Positions 15,887 to 25,387 of a stretch of 64,000 bases of DNA are shown piece by piece. Location: contig JAAVJQ010000012.1 of NCBI GenBank assembly GCA_012038135.1, positions 49,727-113,726 of the forward strand. The letters are read 5' to 3'. The stretch's first letter is position 1. Each line of letters begins with the position of its first letter. The stretch is from Salinimicrobium nanhaiense (lineage in GTDB: Bacteria; Bacteroidota; Bacteroidia; Flavobacteriales; Flavobacteriaceae). The notes under the pieces are model-generated. The model was not told where the DNA came from. It saw only the letters and a program-made list of their open reading frames with translations, and searched no databases. Position numbers and translations under genes: made by a program.

Positions 15887-16867
15887 TCAATGGCTGAGAA
15901 TGTTCTGAATCACTGCCTGAGGCTCTAGATATTTCCTGAAATATGATCGAGCATTTTCTTCAAGTTTATTGCAATATTCTTCGTTGGAAATCAGTGTAAC
16001 AATCTGCTCTTTTATTTGCGTCTTATCAGGCTGTACATAATGAATATGCTTCTTATGAACGAGCGGTGACGGTAATTCATTAATATGCTCGGTGGAAAGA
16101 ATGGCTTTTCCCATAGCCAGATATTCTCCTAGTTTCCAACCGTGACATTTCTCTACTGCAGGAGTGTTAAAAACAATTACTGATTTCCGTAAGCTTTCAA
16201 TATACTCTTCTAAATTGATTCTTTTTGTAACAATAGTTTCATAGCCAAAAGTCAAACCATCAGACCGTGGTGCAAATCCTCCTTCAAAATTAACTTTTTT
16301 AAGCTCTAGACAAGCTTCAATAAACTGAGATCTATACATATTTGTCTCTTTTTCCTTTTGCCAGATCGAGCTGATGAAAAAAACATAGTTTTTCTTCACC
16401 TTGTGTGTTTTGCAATATTCATAAAGGGGTAGTCGCCGGAATTGTCTCCAGTAATTAGCAAAAAAATTTCTCTTATCATTCAATTGCTTCCTTGCCAGTT
16501 GATAATTTGAGAAAGCTTTAGAAACAGTTTCAAATATATTCCAGATCTTGATCCCAAAGCCTGGTCCTATTGGTATAACTTTTTTTTGATTACAACCTGA
16601 AACCCTTTGCTTATGATAATTTACTTTGCCATAAACATCACACCATTCCATAGCAATTTTAGATAATCTGGGAGAATCAAAAGCATCTATAATAATCTTT
16701 TTTTCTTCCTGTCCGTCTTTTATGACAACTGCAAAAGTCCTATCGGGAAAAGCCGGAAAATCTTTAACCGAAAACTTAACACTCTTTTTCCCAAAAACGT
16801 CAGACAATCCTTTTATATAGAATGAATAATAGAAAACATCTGTAGAAGCATAGATTATCACCTTCAT
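15887..16867 (-). CDS. Glycosyltransferase, GT-B type
   Basis: A 326-residue protein with a weak GT-B pattern: IPIGPGFGIKIWNIFE in the middle, VFFISSIWQKEKETNMYRSQFIEACLEL marking the start of the C-terminal domain, and IVFNTPAVEKCHGWKLGEYLAMGKAIL as the donor-site block. The N-terminal MKVIIYASTDVFYYSFYIKGLSDVFG fits a Rossmann start. The family call is less secure than for the other GT genes. ATG 16867; 4-bp gap from the GT2 gene upstream in the operon. Confidence 0.65.
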   Translation of the reverse strand: MKVIIYASTDVFYYSFYIKGLSDVFGKKSVKFSVKDFPAFPDRTFAVVIKDGQEEKKIIIDAFDSPRLSKIAMEWCDVYGKVNYHKQRVSGCNQKKVIPIGPGFGIKIWNIFETVSKAFSNYQLARKQLNDKRNFFANYWRQFRRLPLYEYCKTHKVKKNYVFFISSIWQKEKETNMYRSQFIEACLELKKVNFEGGFAPRSDGLTFGYETIVTKRINLEEYIESLRKSVIVFNTPAVEKCHGWKLGEYLAMGKAILSTEHINELPSPLVHKKHIHYVQPDKTQIKEQIVTLISNEEYCNKLEENARSYFRKYLEPQAVIQNILSH

Positions 16868-16871
16868 ATTT

Positions 16872-17897
16872 TTATTCTATTTCAGCTATTTTATTCGCTC
16901 TATAAGAACCGACAACCGGTTTATCAAAAATAAGGCTAAACCACCCCACAATTCTTCCCAGGCTTTCGGTAAAAGCTTCTTTTCTTTTAGTTGTGCTTAT
17001 GATATTTCCGATTCGCACAACCGTTAGAATTAAAGCAATACTATTCCACTTCATTCTGGATTTCAGGGAAGGAGACTGATATTTGACCCGCCATACATAC
17101 CAGCCATTCCTAACAACCATTTTTCCATAGTCGAAGCGATTTGGCCTGCCACTATTTTCGTGATAATGATAAAGGCATGCTGCGGTGTTCACATATAGTT
17201 GCCCAATCCTGGAAGCACGCAGACAAAAATCCATATCCTCATAAAGCCCGTAACCTACAAAATAATTTGAAAAACTTATTTGTTCAAAAAGTTCTTTTCG
17301 ATAAGAAGCAACTCCCCCCATAAAGAACTCTACAGGATATGTTTTTCCTGTGGGGGGCAGGAAACCGATGGAAAGGCCGTTGGAGAATTCCGGCATCACC
17401 CCTGGCGGCCTATTACTTAATAGACCCAGCTTTTTCCTCAGCAAATTGCGACTTCCTATTTTACGTTTATAGCCATCTATCCAAAATTCATCAAAACCGG
17501 CAGGCTGCTCAGCTCTCTTCCATTCAACTTCATCTACTATATATCCTCCTACACCAACTGCATCAGAATATTTGTGGTAGGTGCCTATTAAATGTTCAAA
17601 ATATTCCGGTTCTAAAACCGTGTCATCGTCCAGAAAGCATATCACATCAACGTTGTCACCTGTTCTGGATATACCATAATTCCGCTGTCTGGTTAGTCCC
17701 CGATCTTCCTCCCGCACTTTGTAGTACTGTAGGTTTGGATATCCCTTCTTTTTGATCATCTCCCGTGTTTCATTGCCTGGGGAACCATCTACCACCAGAA
17801 TTTCCTCGGGATGAAGTTGCTGTCGAGTAACCGACTCAAGCAGCTTTTCCAAGGCTGCAGGCCGTTTAAAAGTACAGATGATTAGACCAAATTTCAT
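16872..17897 (-). CDS. GT2 glycosyltransferase
   Basis: A 341-residue GT-A inverting transferase: MKFGLIICTFKRPAALEKLLES at the nucleotide-binding edge, ILVVDGSPGN, VDVICFLDDDTVLEPEYF with the metal-binding DxD, and NYFVGYGLYEDMDFCLRA with the acidic catalytic ED. ATG 17897 is preferred to the TTG at 17906. A hydrophobic C-terminal segment (WNSIALILTVVRIGNIIS) may dock it to the membrane. It follows the longer GT2 gene with a 5-bp gap. Confidence 0.88.
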   Translation of the reverse strand: MKFGLIICTFKRPAALEKLLESVTRQQLHPEEILVVDGSPGNETREMIKKKGYPNLQYYKVREEDRGLTRQRNYGISRTGDNVDVICFLDDDTVLEPEYFEHLIGTYHKYSDAVGVGGYIVDEVEWKRAEQPAGFDEFWIDGYKRKIGSRNLLRKKLGLLSNRPPGVMPEFSNGLSIGFLPPTGKTYPVEFFMGGVASYRKELFEQISFSNYFVGYGLYEDMDFCLRASRIGQLYVNTAACLYHYHENSGRPNRFDYGKMVVRNGWYVWRVKYQSPSLKSRMKWNSIALILTVVRIGNIISTTKRKEAFTESLGRIVGWFSLIFDKPVVGSYRANKIAEIE

Positions 17898-17902
17898 AAA
17901 AA

Positions 17903-19525
17903 TCAAACAGATTGTCTAATAAATTCATTATTAGCCTTACTTAATAACTTGCTCGCCCATTTTTCACTACTTCTCCAACTTGCGTTCATCTGCCTAATAT
18001 ATTTTACCGGATTCTTTATTTCCTGCTTTTTATAGTACCTGAGGTATAATTCCGTTTTATAGCCTTTAAGTTGTTCAGAAGTGTAATGCTTTTTCATAAA
18101 AACCATTAAAGTAGGAGAAGGTTTTGGTTTCTCCCTATTCCAGGGCAACTCTACTATTTCCCTAAATCCACCTCGCGGTGCTTTAAGGTGTAATATTTCT
18201 ATGTTTGGATGGTAAACAATATCACACCCTGCCTGTCGTAGCTGCATCCCATAATCCATGTCCTCAGCATAACCGTACTCGAAAGCCATGTCAAATCTTA
18301 TCCTTGAGGCGAATTTTCCGGAAACCAAACTATTTCCCGCACCGAAAGTACCCCATTGCTTTACTTTATCAAAAGTCAATTTTTCATTTTTCTGCCGGTA
18401 ATTAAAAGTTAGCATATCAGCTCCTAACCTCTTTATCTCTTTTAAAGAATTTTCCAGAAGATCTTTTTCCATTTTATTATCATCATCTGCGAAAAATATC
18501 CAGTCTGCACTTACTTCTTTTAAGGCAATATTTCTTGCATTACAAGCGCCGGTTTGATGAATGAAATGATGTAGAATTTTAAAGGGCCACTCAGCAGCAT
18601 TTAGTTCTGGAAGATCGGTCACTGATTTCGGATCTTGATTTTGTTCCACTACAATAACCTTTCTGGGAAGGTGCGTCTGCCGTTTTAGATCTTCCAAGAC
18701 CTGCAGCAAATATTCCCTCCTGCCCTTAGAAGGAATAATAACATCTATGTCCTTACCAATTGCAGAATATCTGTTAGAACGAATTTCAACTCCTGAAAGA
18801 TCCACTTCTGTTTGAAAAAATTTTGGATTAAATAATGCCCCTAAAAAAGAAAAAATCGGCAGCTTTTTCTCATATTTCAGAAAACACCAAAACAAAAGAA
18901 AAAGCCTGACGGTTTTATAATGGGAATAAACAAAAGAAAATAACTCTTTCGTTGAAGCCTTATTTAAGAGCTCTTCTTTATAAGTATTTATTTTTAATTC
19001 ATTATCCTGTTCAACTATCCCGGAGGTAAATGAATGCAGCTCATCATTATACTGGACTAAGCCAGGTTCAGAATAACAAAACAAACCGTTCTGCTGCCCT
19101 AATTTACCTACACAATTGAGCAGCATTTCGAAATTTGTGATTTGATTAAAAACATCTTTAAAATGCAGCAGGGTTTTCCCCTTGATACCACCTATATCGG
19201 CACTCATTTGCCAGGTGCCGTAGTGAACTTTTCTACAAACGTTTACAAAAGGCAGTTGGTCTATATAGCCAATGGCATCTGTAAAAAATCTGGTTTTGAC
19301 GGCATAAGAAGCCATGATAAGATCGTGGTGGAATATTTCAGGAAAAGTCCCGGTATTAATACCCGATTTCAAGTCTTGATCACACCAGGCAATGATCTCT
19401 TCAGGATATCTTGCCGCGCATTCCCAGAAAACCTTGACGAGGTTCCCCTCCTTTAAGTACTCCTCCTCATCATTTACCAGGACTTTTACAACTTCTTTAG
19501 AATTCCGGTGCAGAAGAAGGATCAT
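17903..19525 (-). CDS. Two-part glycosyltransferase with C-terminal GT2 domain
   Basis: A 540-residue protein. The C-terminal part (about residues 258-490) is a clear GT-A/GT2 domain: DIDVIIPSKGRREYLLQVLE, ADWIFFADDDNKMEKDLL, FEYGYAEDMDYGMQLRQ. The first ~250 residues form a second domain containing EEIIAWCDQDLKSGINTGTF, KTRFFTDAIGYIDQLPFVNV and KVHYGTWQMSADIGGIKG; it resembles the latter half of another GT2 domain lacking an obvious N-terminal nucleotide-binding strand, so it may be a degenerate or accessory transferase domain. Bifunctional GT2 proteins are known in capsule systems. ATG 19525. Confidence 0.75.
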   Translation of the reverse strand: MILLLHRNSKEVVKVLVNDEEEYLKEGNLVKVFWECAARYPEEIIAWCDQDLKSGINTGTFPEIFHHDLIMASYAVKTRFFTDAIGYIDQLPFVNVCRKVHYGTWQMSADIGGIKGKTLLHFKDVFNQITNFEMLLNCVGKLGQQNGLFCYSEPGLVQYNDELHSFTSGIVEQDNELKINTYKEELLNKASTKELFSFVYSHYKTVRLFLLFWCFLKYEKKLPIFSFLGALFNPKFFQTEVDLSGVEIRSNRYSAIGKDIDVIIPSKGRREYLLQVLEDLKRQTHLPRKVIVVEQNQDPKSVTDLPELNAAEWPFKILHHFIHQTGACNARNIALKEVSADWIFFADDDNKMEKDLLENSLKEIKRLGADMLTFNYRQKNEKLTFDKVKQWGTFGAGNSLVSGKFASRIRFDMAFEYGYAEDMDYGMQLRQAGCDIVYHPNIEILHLKAPRGGFREIVELPWNREKPKPSPTLMVFMKKHYTSEQLKGYKTELYLRYYKKQEIKNPVKYIRQMNASWRSSEKWASKLLSKANNEFIRQSV

Positions 19526-19564
19526 TGGCGTAGGCTTGTTTTAAACAAAGTAAAGAAATGAATA

Positions 19565-19608
19565 AAAAGTGGAAGCAGGAAATATCAAAAGTGGAAGCAG
19601 GAAATATC
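19565..19608. repeat. 22-bp tandem duplication
   Basis: AAAAGTGGAAGCAGGAAATATC occurs twice head to tail (the 22-mer is given in blocks: AAAAGTGGAAGC and AGGAAATATC) in the 88-bp spacer between the methyltransferase and the two-part GT. Confidence 0.85.
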
Positions 19609-19613
19609 AAATT

Positions 19614-20489
19614 TCACACTTTTAAAACAATATTTATAGAGCCGGCAGTTAATTCCACTTCGGTATAAACTTTATAATCTTCGTGCAATTTTATTTTTCT
19701 GAATTTTTTTAAAGCTTCAGATCCTGGTTTGGGATTCTCATATTCCACATGCTTTACCTCCAGTCCGGCTGCTTTAAAAATTGACAGGTATTCTGGCAGT
19801 CGCAGACGGTTGTGGTAATCAAATTTAGATTGCTTTTTTTGCCACTGGGTTTTACCAAATTTTAAAAAGTCCTGCAAACTCAAATTATTATCCACGTAAG
19901 CACGATGATCACTGGGAGAAATAAGATGGACAATGGTAGCTCCCGGTTTCAATTCTTCTTTGAATTTTATGTGCATCTTGAGGATATCTTCGGGCTTTAC
20001 ATGTTCCAGGACAAAGCGGGAAAAAACTATTTCTGTCTCCGGTAAATCCACTTTTGTCAAATCAGTTTCAGGATGATAATTGATATTTTTGGGTAGTTTG
20101 TAAGTGTTAGAAAGCTCAGGAGCAACATGAATTGCATACTCCTCTATAAAAACTTCATTCAACCTCTCTGTATTTTTCTTGCTAAAATGCCGGTTGAGAT
20201 CGAAAGTAGCCACCGATTTCGCTTTACCCTGGTAAAGCATAAAGTATGGCATCACCGGTGCCCAACCTGAGCCAATCTCTAAAACCCTTTTTCCCTCTAG
20301 GATAACTCCTCCTTGATGCAATAACTTTATTAGAACTTTATAACTGCCTTCGTTACTTTTGACACGCTGCAGCATATTATCTCCATTGACTGCGTTCTGA
20401 ACTGTATGATAAAAAGAAAAACCTAGTTTCTCAGGCAACAAATCTAAAATCTTGAATAAACTTTCCTTAAGTTGAAGTTTTAAAGACAT
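19614..20489 (-). CDS. Class I SAM-dependent methyltransferase
   Basis: A 291-residue methyltransferase: motif I RVLEIGSGWAPVMPYFM, VATFDLNRHFS, and TEIVFSRFVLEHVKPEDILK with LKPGATIVHLISPSDH. The N-terminal 60 residues (FKILDLLPEKLGFSFYHTVQ) are a helical extension seen in glycan-cluster methyltransferases. Substrate unknown; likely a sugar in the same glycan. ATG 20489. Confidence 0.85.
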   Translation of the reverse strand: MSLKLQLKESLFKILDLLPEKLGFSFYHTVQNAVNGDNMLQRVKSNEGSYKVLIKLLHQGGVILEGKRVLEIGSGWAPVMPYFMLYQGKAKSVATFDLNRHFSKKNTERLNEVFIEEYAIHVAPELSNTYKLPKNINYHPETDLTKVDLPETEIVFSRFVLEHVKPEDILKMHIKFKEELKPGATIVHLISPSDHRAYVDNNLSLQDFLKFGKTQWQKKQSKFDYHNRLRLPEYLSIFKAAGLEVKHVEYENPKPGSEALKKFRKIKLHEDYKVYTEVELTAGSINIVLKV

Positions 20490-20554
20490 AAGCGCTGTAA
20501 AAAAATCGATTAATATTAAAAGAAACCATACAAATCTTTTGCACCCGTAGAGGT

Positions 20555-21631
20555 TTAGAATTTTATAGCAAAATTTATACTTTTAAGGTCCTCACTAATT
20601 CTATAAAAATAAGGCTGATCTCTGTAAAAGGAAATAATATGAAGCAATATTAGATCATTGATTTCTTTTAGGCTGTAGTAATCAGGCACTTTTCTTTTCA
20701 ATATTTTTTTTAGAAAATATTCAAAGGAAGCTTCATAAGGATCTTTGGTTATCCTTACTTTCAGGATCTTATTGGGATGTACCGGAAGCTGACCATAAAG
20801 TAAATCATTTATTTCCCTTTTATTATTGGTCAGGTTCAGGTTAATTAAAGCTTCTTCAAGTTCCTCAAATTCCCTTTTAATTTGGATTTCCCCCCAGCCA
20901 TGAGGATTAACTTTGGTTACTTTTTTCTCAACAGCAAATTTCAAATGTTGATGATTGAGTTGAACAATCCCTCTAATTTGAAGGTCCGTAGTAAGATTAA
21001 TTGATTCCCCGCTTCGGTAGCTGGGATGCCACTGGTGAAGCATAAGAATTTCCTTATCAAAATATTCTACCGGATATCCGGAATTCTTCAAACGAACATG
21101 GATATCTGTATCTTCGGCTCCCCAAAAATGATAAAATTCATCAAAGCCCCTCAGCTTCTGTAGAACATCAACCGGAAACATGCTTAAGCCAGTTGCCTCT
21201 GAAGTGCTTTTGCGGTAATTCCCGAAATTGGTCAACTTTATACCTTCAGGAGAATCCCCCTGACCTAAAAATCCTACTTGAAAATAAATCGTTTTTTGAT
21301 CTTCTTGGAGTTGAAGGGATTTTTTAATAAACCCTGGATGAAAAACCATATCAACATCAGCCACGAAACAATATCCTTCCTTGAGACCTTTTATAATAGA
21401 ATTCAAGGCTTTGCTTTTATTCCAGGGCTGATCATTAACCGGATAAAATTTATATCGGACAAAAGAAAAAGATTCGCATAGTATTCTTACCTGGTCTGCA
21501 ATCACCAAATCGGAACCATAATCTACAAAGAATACCTGAAAATTATTACACGTCTGATCTTTCAGGGAATTTAAAGAATTTACTACATGCTTGAAATTCC
21601 TGTTACGATATGGATAAATAATATTTAGCAA
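20555..21631 (-). CDS. GT2/GT27-like glycosyltransferase
   Basis: A 358-residue GT-A transferase combining a Glyco_tranf_2 N-terminus (NIIYPYRNRNFKHVVNSLNS, GYCFVADVDMVFHPGF with the DVD metal site) and the galactosyltransferase-like GT7C/GT27 signature FYHFWGAEDTDIHVRLKNSG. The combination is typical of chondroitin-polymerase-like and N-acetylgalactosaminyl/galactosyl transferases, so a Gal or GalNAc donor is plausible. TTG 21631 is the only start near the conserved N-terminus; the spacing to the preceding gene is one base. Confidence 0.8.
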   Translation of the reverse strand: MLNIIYPYRNRNFKHVVNSLNSLKDQTCNNFQVFFVDYGSDLVIADQVRILCESFSFVRYKFYPVNDQPWNKSKALNSIIKGLKEGYCFVADVDMVFHPGFIKKSLQLQEDQKTIYFQVGFLGQGDSPEGIKLTNFGNYRKSTSEATGLSMFPVDVLQKLRGFDEFYHFWGAEDTDIHVRLKNSGYPVEYFDKEILMLHQWHPSYRSGESINLTTDLQIRGIVQLNHQHLKFAVEKKVTKVNPHGWGEIQIKREFEELEEALINLNLTNNKREINDLLYGQLPVHPNKILKVRITKDPYEASFEYFLKKILKRKVPDYYSLKEINDLILLHIISFYRDQPYFYRISEDLKSINFAIKF

Positions 21632-21632
21632 A

Positions 21633-22781
21633 TTAAATTTTTAATTCATTCTCAACTATTGTATACTTTTTTAATACCTGCTCTTTTATATATTCTCTTT
21701 CCAGTTTCGGACGCACATTCTCATTATTATAGGCCACCGCAACTTCTAAGAATCCAGTTTTAGTTAAAGCGTTCTGAATATGAAATTTTATTTCCTGTTC
21801 ATCCTCTGGATTCTTAATGAGGTAGCCATTTTTGGCATGTTGGATAATTTCTGCAGTGGCGCCCCCGGGATTAGATTGGATTGGAAAAGCCCCCATTACA
21901 ATAGCCTCCAGTAAAGTATTAGGCATTCCGTCAGAAATACAATTACCAATATATATTTTGGCCTGTCCCATTAATTTCATGACCTCCTCATGAGAAATTT
22001 TTTTTAAGATCTCGATATTGGGCCAATTGCCTTTTTCCCCTTCTAGCATCTCTTCTAATTCATTGTCGCAACCAAAAATAATAACTCTATAATTACTCAA
22101 TTCTTTCTTTAGAGCAATAATTGATTTAATTATATATATGGCTCTTCCCAATTTCCCCTGATATCCCTTGACTAAAATTATATCACGATCATGAATGGGA
22201 GTACAATATTTATGAAAATAATCTAAATCATAACCTCCACCTCCAGGAAATGTTCCCAGATATTTCCCCTGAAAGCCCAATTTAACAGCTAATTGTCCAT
22301 CCCTATTACAATCAGCAAACATATAATCGAAATTCGGAAGACTGGTTTTTATTTTATCTAATTCATCTTCTTGTTGTTGCCTAAAGAATAGATCATTACC
22401 CCAGGCCGAATAAATCCATTTTATCTGAGGATAATTCTTCATTATAGAAAGAATTGGATAAGCGGCAGAATAAAGCACAAAACTTTGCACCACATCCGGT
22501 TTGAATTCCTGAATCTTTTGGTCAACAAAATCACTCAGTTCCCGTTGGTTAAAATAATTTAGGAAATGATTAATCTCAGGTAAATTATTTTTCACCCAAT
22601 ACCTCCCCGGATAATCTACCCGATTCCTCCAGCCGATAATCTGATGCACAAAATCAATCTTTTCTACATAGGTATTAGAATCAAATACATCTATCCAATA
22701 GATCTCATGTCCCGAATCCCGTAACTGTTCGGTCCAGTTGAAGAAATGATTTGAAAACATTGAGATCATCAAGATTTTCAT
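21633..22781 (-). CDS. GT4 glycosyltransferase
   Basis: A 382-residue GT-B transferase: MKILMISMFSNHFFNWTEQL, IDFVHQIIGWRNRVDYPGRY, WIYSAWGNDLFF, a basic IILVKGYQGKLGRAIYII block, and the donor site GNCISDGMPNTLLEAIVMGAFP followed by QSNPGGATAEII. A paralogue of 29371-30519, and a third, broken copy of its N-terminus remains at about 23990-24012. Donor and acceptor unknown. Confidence 0.88.
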   Translation of the reverse strand: MKILMISMFSNHFFNWTEQLRDSGHEIYWIDVFDSNTYVEKIDFVHQIIGWRNRVDYPGRYWVKNNLPEINHFLNYFNQRELSDFVDQKIQEFKPDVVQSFVLYSAAYPILSIMKNYPQIKWIYSAWGNDLFFRQQQEDELDKIKTSLPNFDYMFADCNRDGQLAVKLGFQGKYLGTFPGGGGYDLDYFHKYCTPIHDRDIILVKGYQGKLGRAIYIIKSIIALKKELSNYRVIIFGCDNELEEMLEGEKGNWPNIEILKKISHEEVMKLMGQAKIYIGNCISDGMPNTLLEAIVMGAFPIQSNPGGATAEIIQHAKNGYLIKNPEDEQEIKFHIQNALTKTGFLEVAVAYNNENVRPKLEREYIKEQVLKKYTIVENELKI

Positions 22782-22837
22782 AATGAGTTGTTATCTAAAT
22801 TCAACAGTTTTATTTTAATGCCGCTCTCCGCACTCAA

Positions 22838-23803
22838 TTAGGAAAGGCTTTTACAGGCCTGTATTAAATAATCTAATCTTTTACAATCCAAATTCTCCCA
22901 AAAAACGTTATCCATTAGAACGAACTTGTTATAGGTATCTATGCATTTATTAAGTCTGTAGATGTATTCTTTCCTGGACATCTTTTGAATTTCCCGGAAT
23001 AGTACTTCAGGCGATTCATATAAGGAATAATCCAAAAAACTTTCCTTTGGGAAGTCCTCATAAATTGTCGAGTCTTTGCCTCCAAAATATATTGGGAGAC
23101 AGTAATTTTCTATCGCATCCCAGATCTTCTCCGTAACATAATAAGGAAATACTGTATTTTCAAAAGCCAGATTAAAATTGTAGTGAGAAAGAATATTTCT
23201 TTTTGTTTCAGGCCAATTACCATGGCGGGAATTTTCCCGGGATATTCCTTCAGGCCAACCTTGTCCATAAACGTCTATTGATCCGTTGGGATGGCCATAA
23301 AGTGCAATTTTGTTTCTTAAATTGATTAAATCTACATCTGTATCTTTTATTTTTAGTTCATTTCCTTTGAGGCCCTTGTAAAATGACATTAAGGCAACTG
23401 TTCTCCTATCAAAGTCAACATTCAAGTCCTTCGCCTCTATATATTTCAACAAAGGTCGGTGCAGAAACCTCTTTTTCTGATAGGTCACATTATTGACAAA
23501 AACTTTCCCAGAATAAATATTTAGAAAAAGAATCTTTAAGGGGAAAAAGATATTTTTTAAGTTTGTTGAACTTCTTGGTTCGTTAGTCCAAACAAGGATT
23601 GGTTTGTAATTTCTTAAAACAGAGAGAAATTTCCTTCTTTTAAGTGAGGAACAGATAAATATATCCGCTTTTCGAACGTCGCTAATAATATTTATACCAT
23701 TCTTTTTTAGATATTCGTGCTCACCAGAGAAACTTTCATCAAAAGGGGAATATCGCATTCGGTCGAGCTTGAATACATTGATCACTGTTCTGTTTTCTTT
23801 CAA
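22838..23803 (-). CDS. GT10 fucosyltransferase
   Basis: A 321-residue GT10-family transferase. The family signature is HYNFNLAFENTVFPYYVTEK followed by IWDAIENYCLPIYFGG; upstream ILVWTNEPRSS and SIDVYGQGWPEG match the acceptor and donor sides. GT10 enzymes transfer L-fucose from GDP-fucose in alpha-1,3/1,4 linkage to GlcNAc-type acceptors. This fits the GDP-L-fucose synthase gene at 62874 in the same window. No ATG precedes the conserved start, so TTG 23803 is used. A remnant of other genes lies immediately upstream. Confidence 0.85.
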   Translation of the reverse strand: MKENRTVINVFKLDRMRYSPFDESFSGEHEYLKKNGINIISDVRKADIFICSSLKRRKFLSVLRNYKPILVWTNEPRSSTNLKNIFFPLKILFLNIYSGKVFVNNVTYQKKRFLHRPLLKYIEAKDLNVDFDRRTVALMSFYKGLKGNELKIKDTDVDLINLRNKIALYGHPNGSIDVYGQGWPEGISRENSRHGNWPETKRNILSHYNFNLAFENTVFPYYVTEKIWDAIENYCLPIYFGGKDSTIYEDFPKESFLDYSLYESPEVLFREIQKMSRKEYIYRLNKCIDTYNKFVLMDNVFWENLDCKRLDYLIQACKSLS

Positions 23804-23806
23804 TTT

Positions 23807-24012
23807 TTAGCAGTTTAAGTACAAAACGAGAAAGTTCTTTCTCGTTAAAATAGCCTTCCCATTTTCCTGTGCAGGTTCTAGTATTTTTTCTGCATCGTTA
23901 GGCTGGTATAGCTTATTTTTTATTTGCATAAAGGCCATACTGCCCCAATAGCATTGAGATAATTGAAGGTATTCCTCCACCCCATGATCTGATGAACACG
24001 ATCAATTGTTTC
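23807..24012 (-). pseudogene. Remnant of a GT4 gene fused to another broken frame
   Basis: Minus-strand translation from 24012 gives ETIDRVHQIMGWRNT, clearly matching EKIDFVHQIIGWRNR of the GT4 gene at 21633. The match then breaks. A second open frame follows (VEEYLQLSQCYWGSMAFMQI, ending NFLVLYLNC and a stop at 23807-23809) that I do not recognise. No full gene fits in 23804-24121. Confidence 0.6.
23825..23846 (-). terminator. 10-bp perfect hairpin
   Basis: AACGAGAAAG and CTTTCTCGTT flank a 2-nt centre; on the minus strand the stem runs into TTTTGT. It lies inside the remnant and 22 bp before the GT10 start, so it could attenuate read-through or simply be a chance palindrome. Confidence 0.4.
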
Positions 24013-24121
24013 AAAAAAAAATTTTTTTTATAAAAATACATCAAACAATCTAACAGTCTCTATTCCTTCGTTGTCCAGTTTAATAGAAATTATTTAGTTG
24101 ACATTAAGACCACTAAAGTTT

Positions 24122-25387
24122 TCAGGAGTTTTTTTCTAAAATCCTATCCACTGTTTCTTTTAAGTACTTTTCTGAAAGGTAGTACTCCAGGTTTGGGAGG
24201 TTTAATTTTAAATCCCCAGCATTCTCTTTCCAAATTTTGAATAGATCCTCCAGATGTCTGGCAATCTTTTCTACATCATCTATTTCAGCCCAATAAGGAT
24301 AATTATCATCTAATAATCTTCTGCTCTCACTGTAATAGGGGCCTAACAATAATATGGGTTTATTTGCACTTACACAATATGGGAATTTACCAGGAAGAAA
24401 TGGACTTATCTCTGATTTGGCTTCCAATATTACATTCACAGAGGCGGACTTCTGAACCAGATCAACCTCCTCCAAAGGTCGGTTCTCCTTAATAAATTTC
24501 AGATTATCATTTAATCGGGCTTCTCTGCCCAGATATTCCTGAAAATATTGGGTGCTTCCTATGAAAATTAGTCTGGTAAGGGATTTGGCCTCTGGAACTT
24601 TTGAAAGAAACAGTTCGAAACCTTTTATAAGCCCCTCGGGATTTCTGGCATGCAATAGATTTCCTGCATGAACAACATTGAATAACTCCGGGTCGATATA
24701 TTCAGGTAACTCGATATTGGAATTCAAATCCTGCATTTGATGCGGCATAACTATTCCTGTCTTTAAAAAACACTTAAAGTAACTCCCCATCCATTCCATT
24801 AATAATTTACTCGGAAAGGCAGCAAATTTCGCTTTTTGGGATACCGCCTTCACAAAGCGCCACTTTTGCAAATAGCCCGGCTCAACCCAGGCATAAGGCC
24901 TGGGATATAAGTGCATTGGATAAGGATCGTGAATATAAGCCATCCATTTCTGATGCCATTCCGGCATTTTTAACAGTGCGTGGTGTGGCCTGAAACTTCC
25001 ACCTTTACTCAGGGTTAAAACCAGGTCGGGTTTGAAATCTGTTATCCTACTTAGACATGAAACTATGCTATCCCGATCATTAAAAAGTGTGAACGAAAAT
25101 CCGAAAGCCTTCTCTAACGGCTTATGAAGATCAAGATTTAATTTATTCCTGAGGAACCGTTCTGTTCTACTCAAAAAGAATAAAGCACTACACCTCTTTT
25201 CATTTATTGCCACACATTTAATACCGTCCAGTTGAATTTGTTTTCTCGTATAATGGTAAACCTGAATATTGTATCCTGCTTTTTTCAAGCTGTACACTAA
25301 AGCAACATTGACTTTAGAACCACTACTATCTTCAACATCGATAGATTCAGCAACTATAAGTATTTTATTTTTTTGTTTATTTTGCAT
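24122..25387 (-). CDS. Glycosyltransferase, GT4-like
   Basis: A 421-residue GT-B-type protein: KNKILIVAESIDVEDSSGSK, PDLVLTLSKGGSFRP, HAGNLLHARNPEGLIKGFE opening the C-terminal domain, then LIFIGSTQYFQEYL and SPFLPGKFPYCVSANKPILL. Similar in plan to GT4 proteins but with a less typical donor motif (no EAMA block). ATG 25387 is chosen over an upstream TTG; it overlaps the 3' end of wecB by 11 bp, so the two are coupled. Confidence 0.75.
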   Translation of the reverse strand: MQNKQKNKILIVAESIDVEDSSGSKVNVALVYSLKKAGYNIQVYHYTRKQIQLDGIKCVAINEKRCSALFFLSRTERFLRNKLNLDLHKPLEKAFGFSFTLFNDRDSIVSCLSRITDFKPDLVLTLSKGGSFRPHHALLKMPEWHQKWMAYIHDPYPMHLYPRPYAWVEPGYLQKWRFVKAVSQKAKFAAFPSKLLMEWMGSYFKCFLKTGIVMPHQMQDLNSNIELPEYIDPELFNVVHAGNLLHARNPEGLIKGFELFLSKVPEAKSLTRLIFIGSTQYFQEYLGREARLNDNLKFIKENRPLEEVDLVQKSASVNVILEAKSEISPFLPGKFPYCVSANKPILLLGPYYSESRRLLDDNYPYWAEIDDVEKIARHLEDLFKIWKENAGDLKLNLPNLEYYLSEKYLKETVDRILEKNS

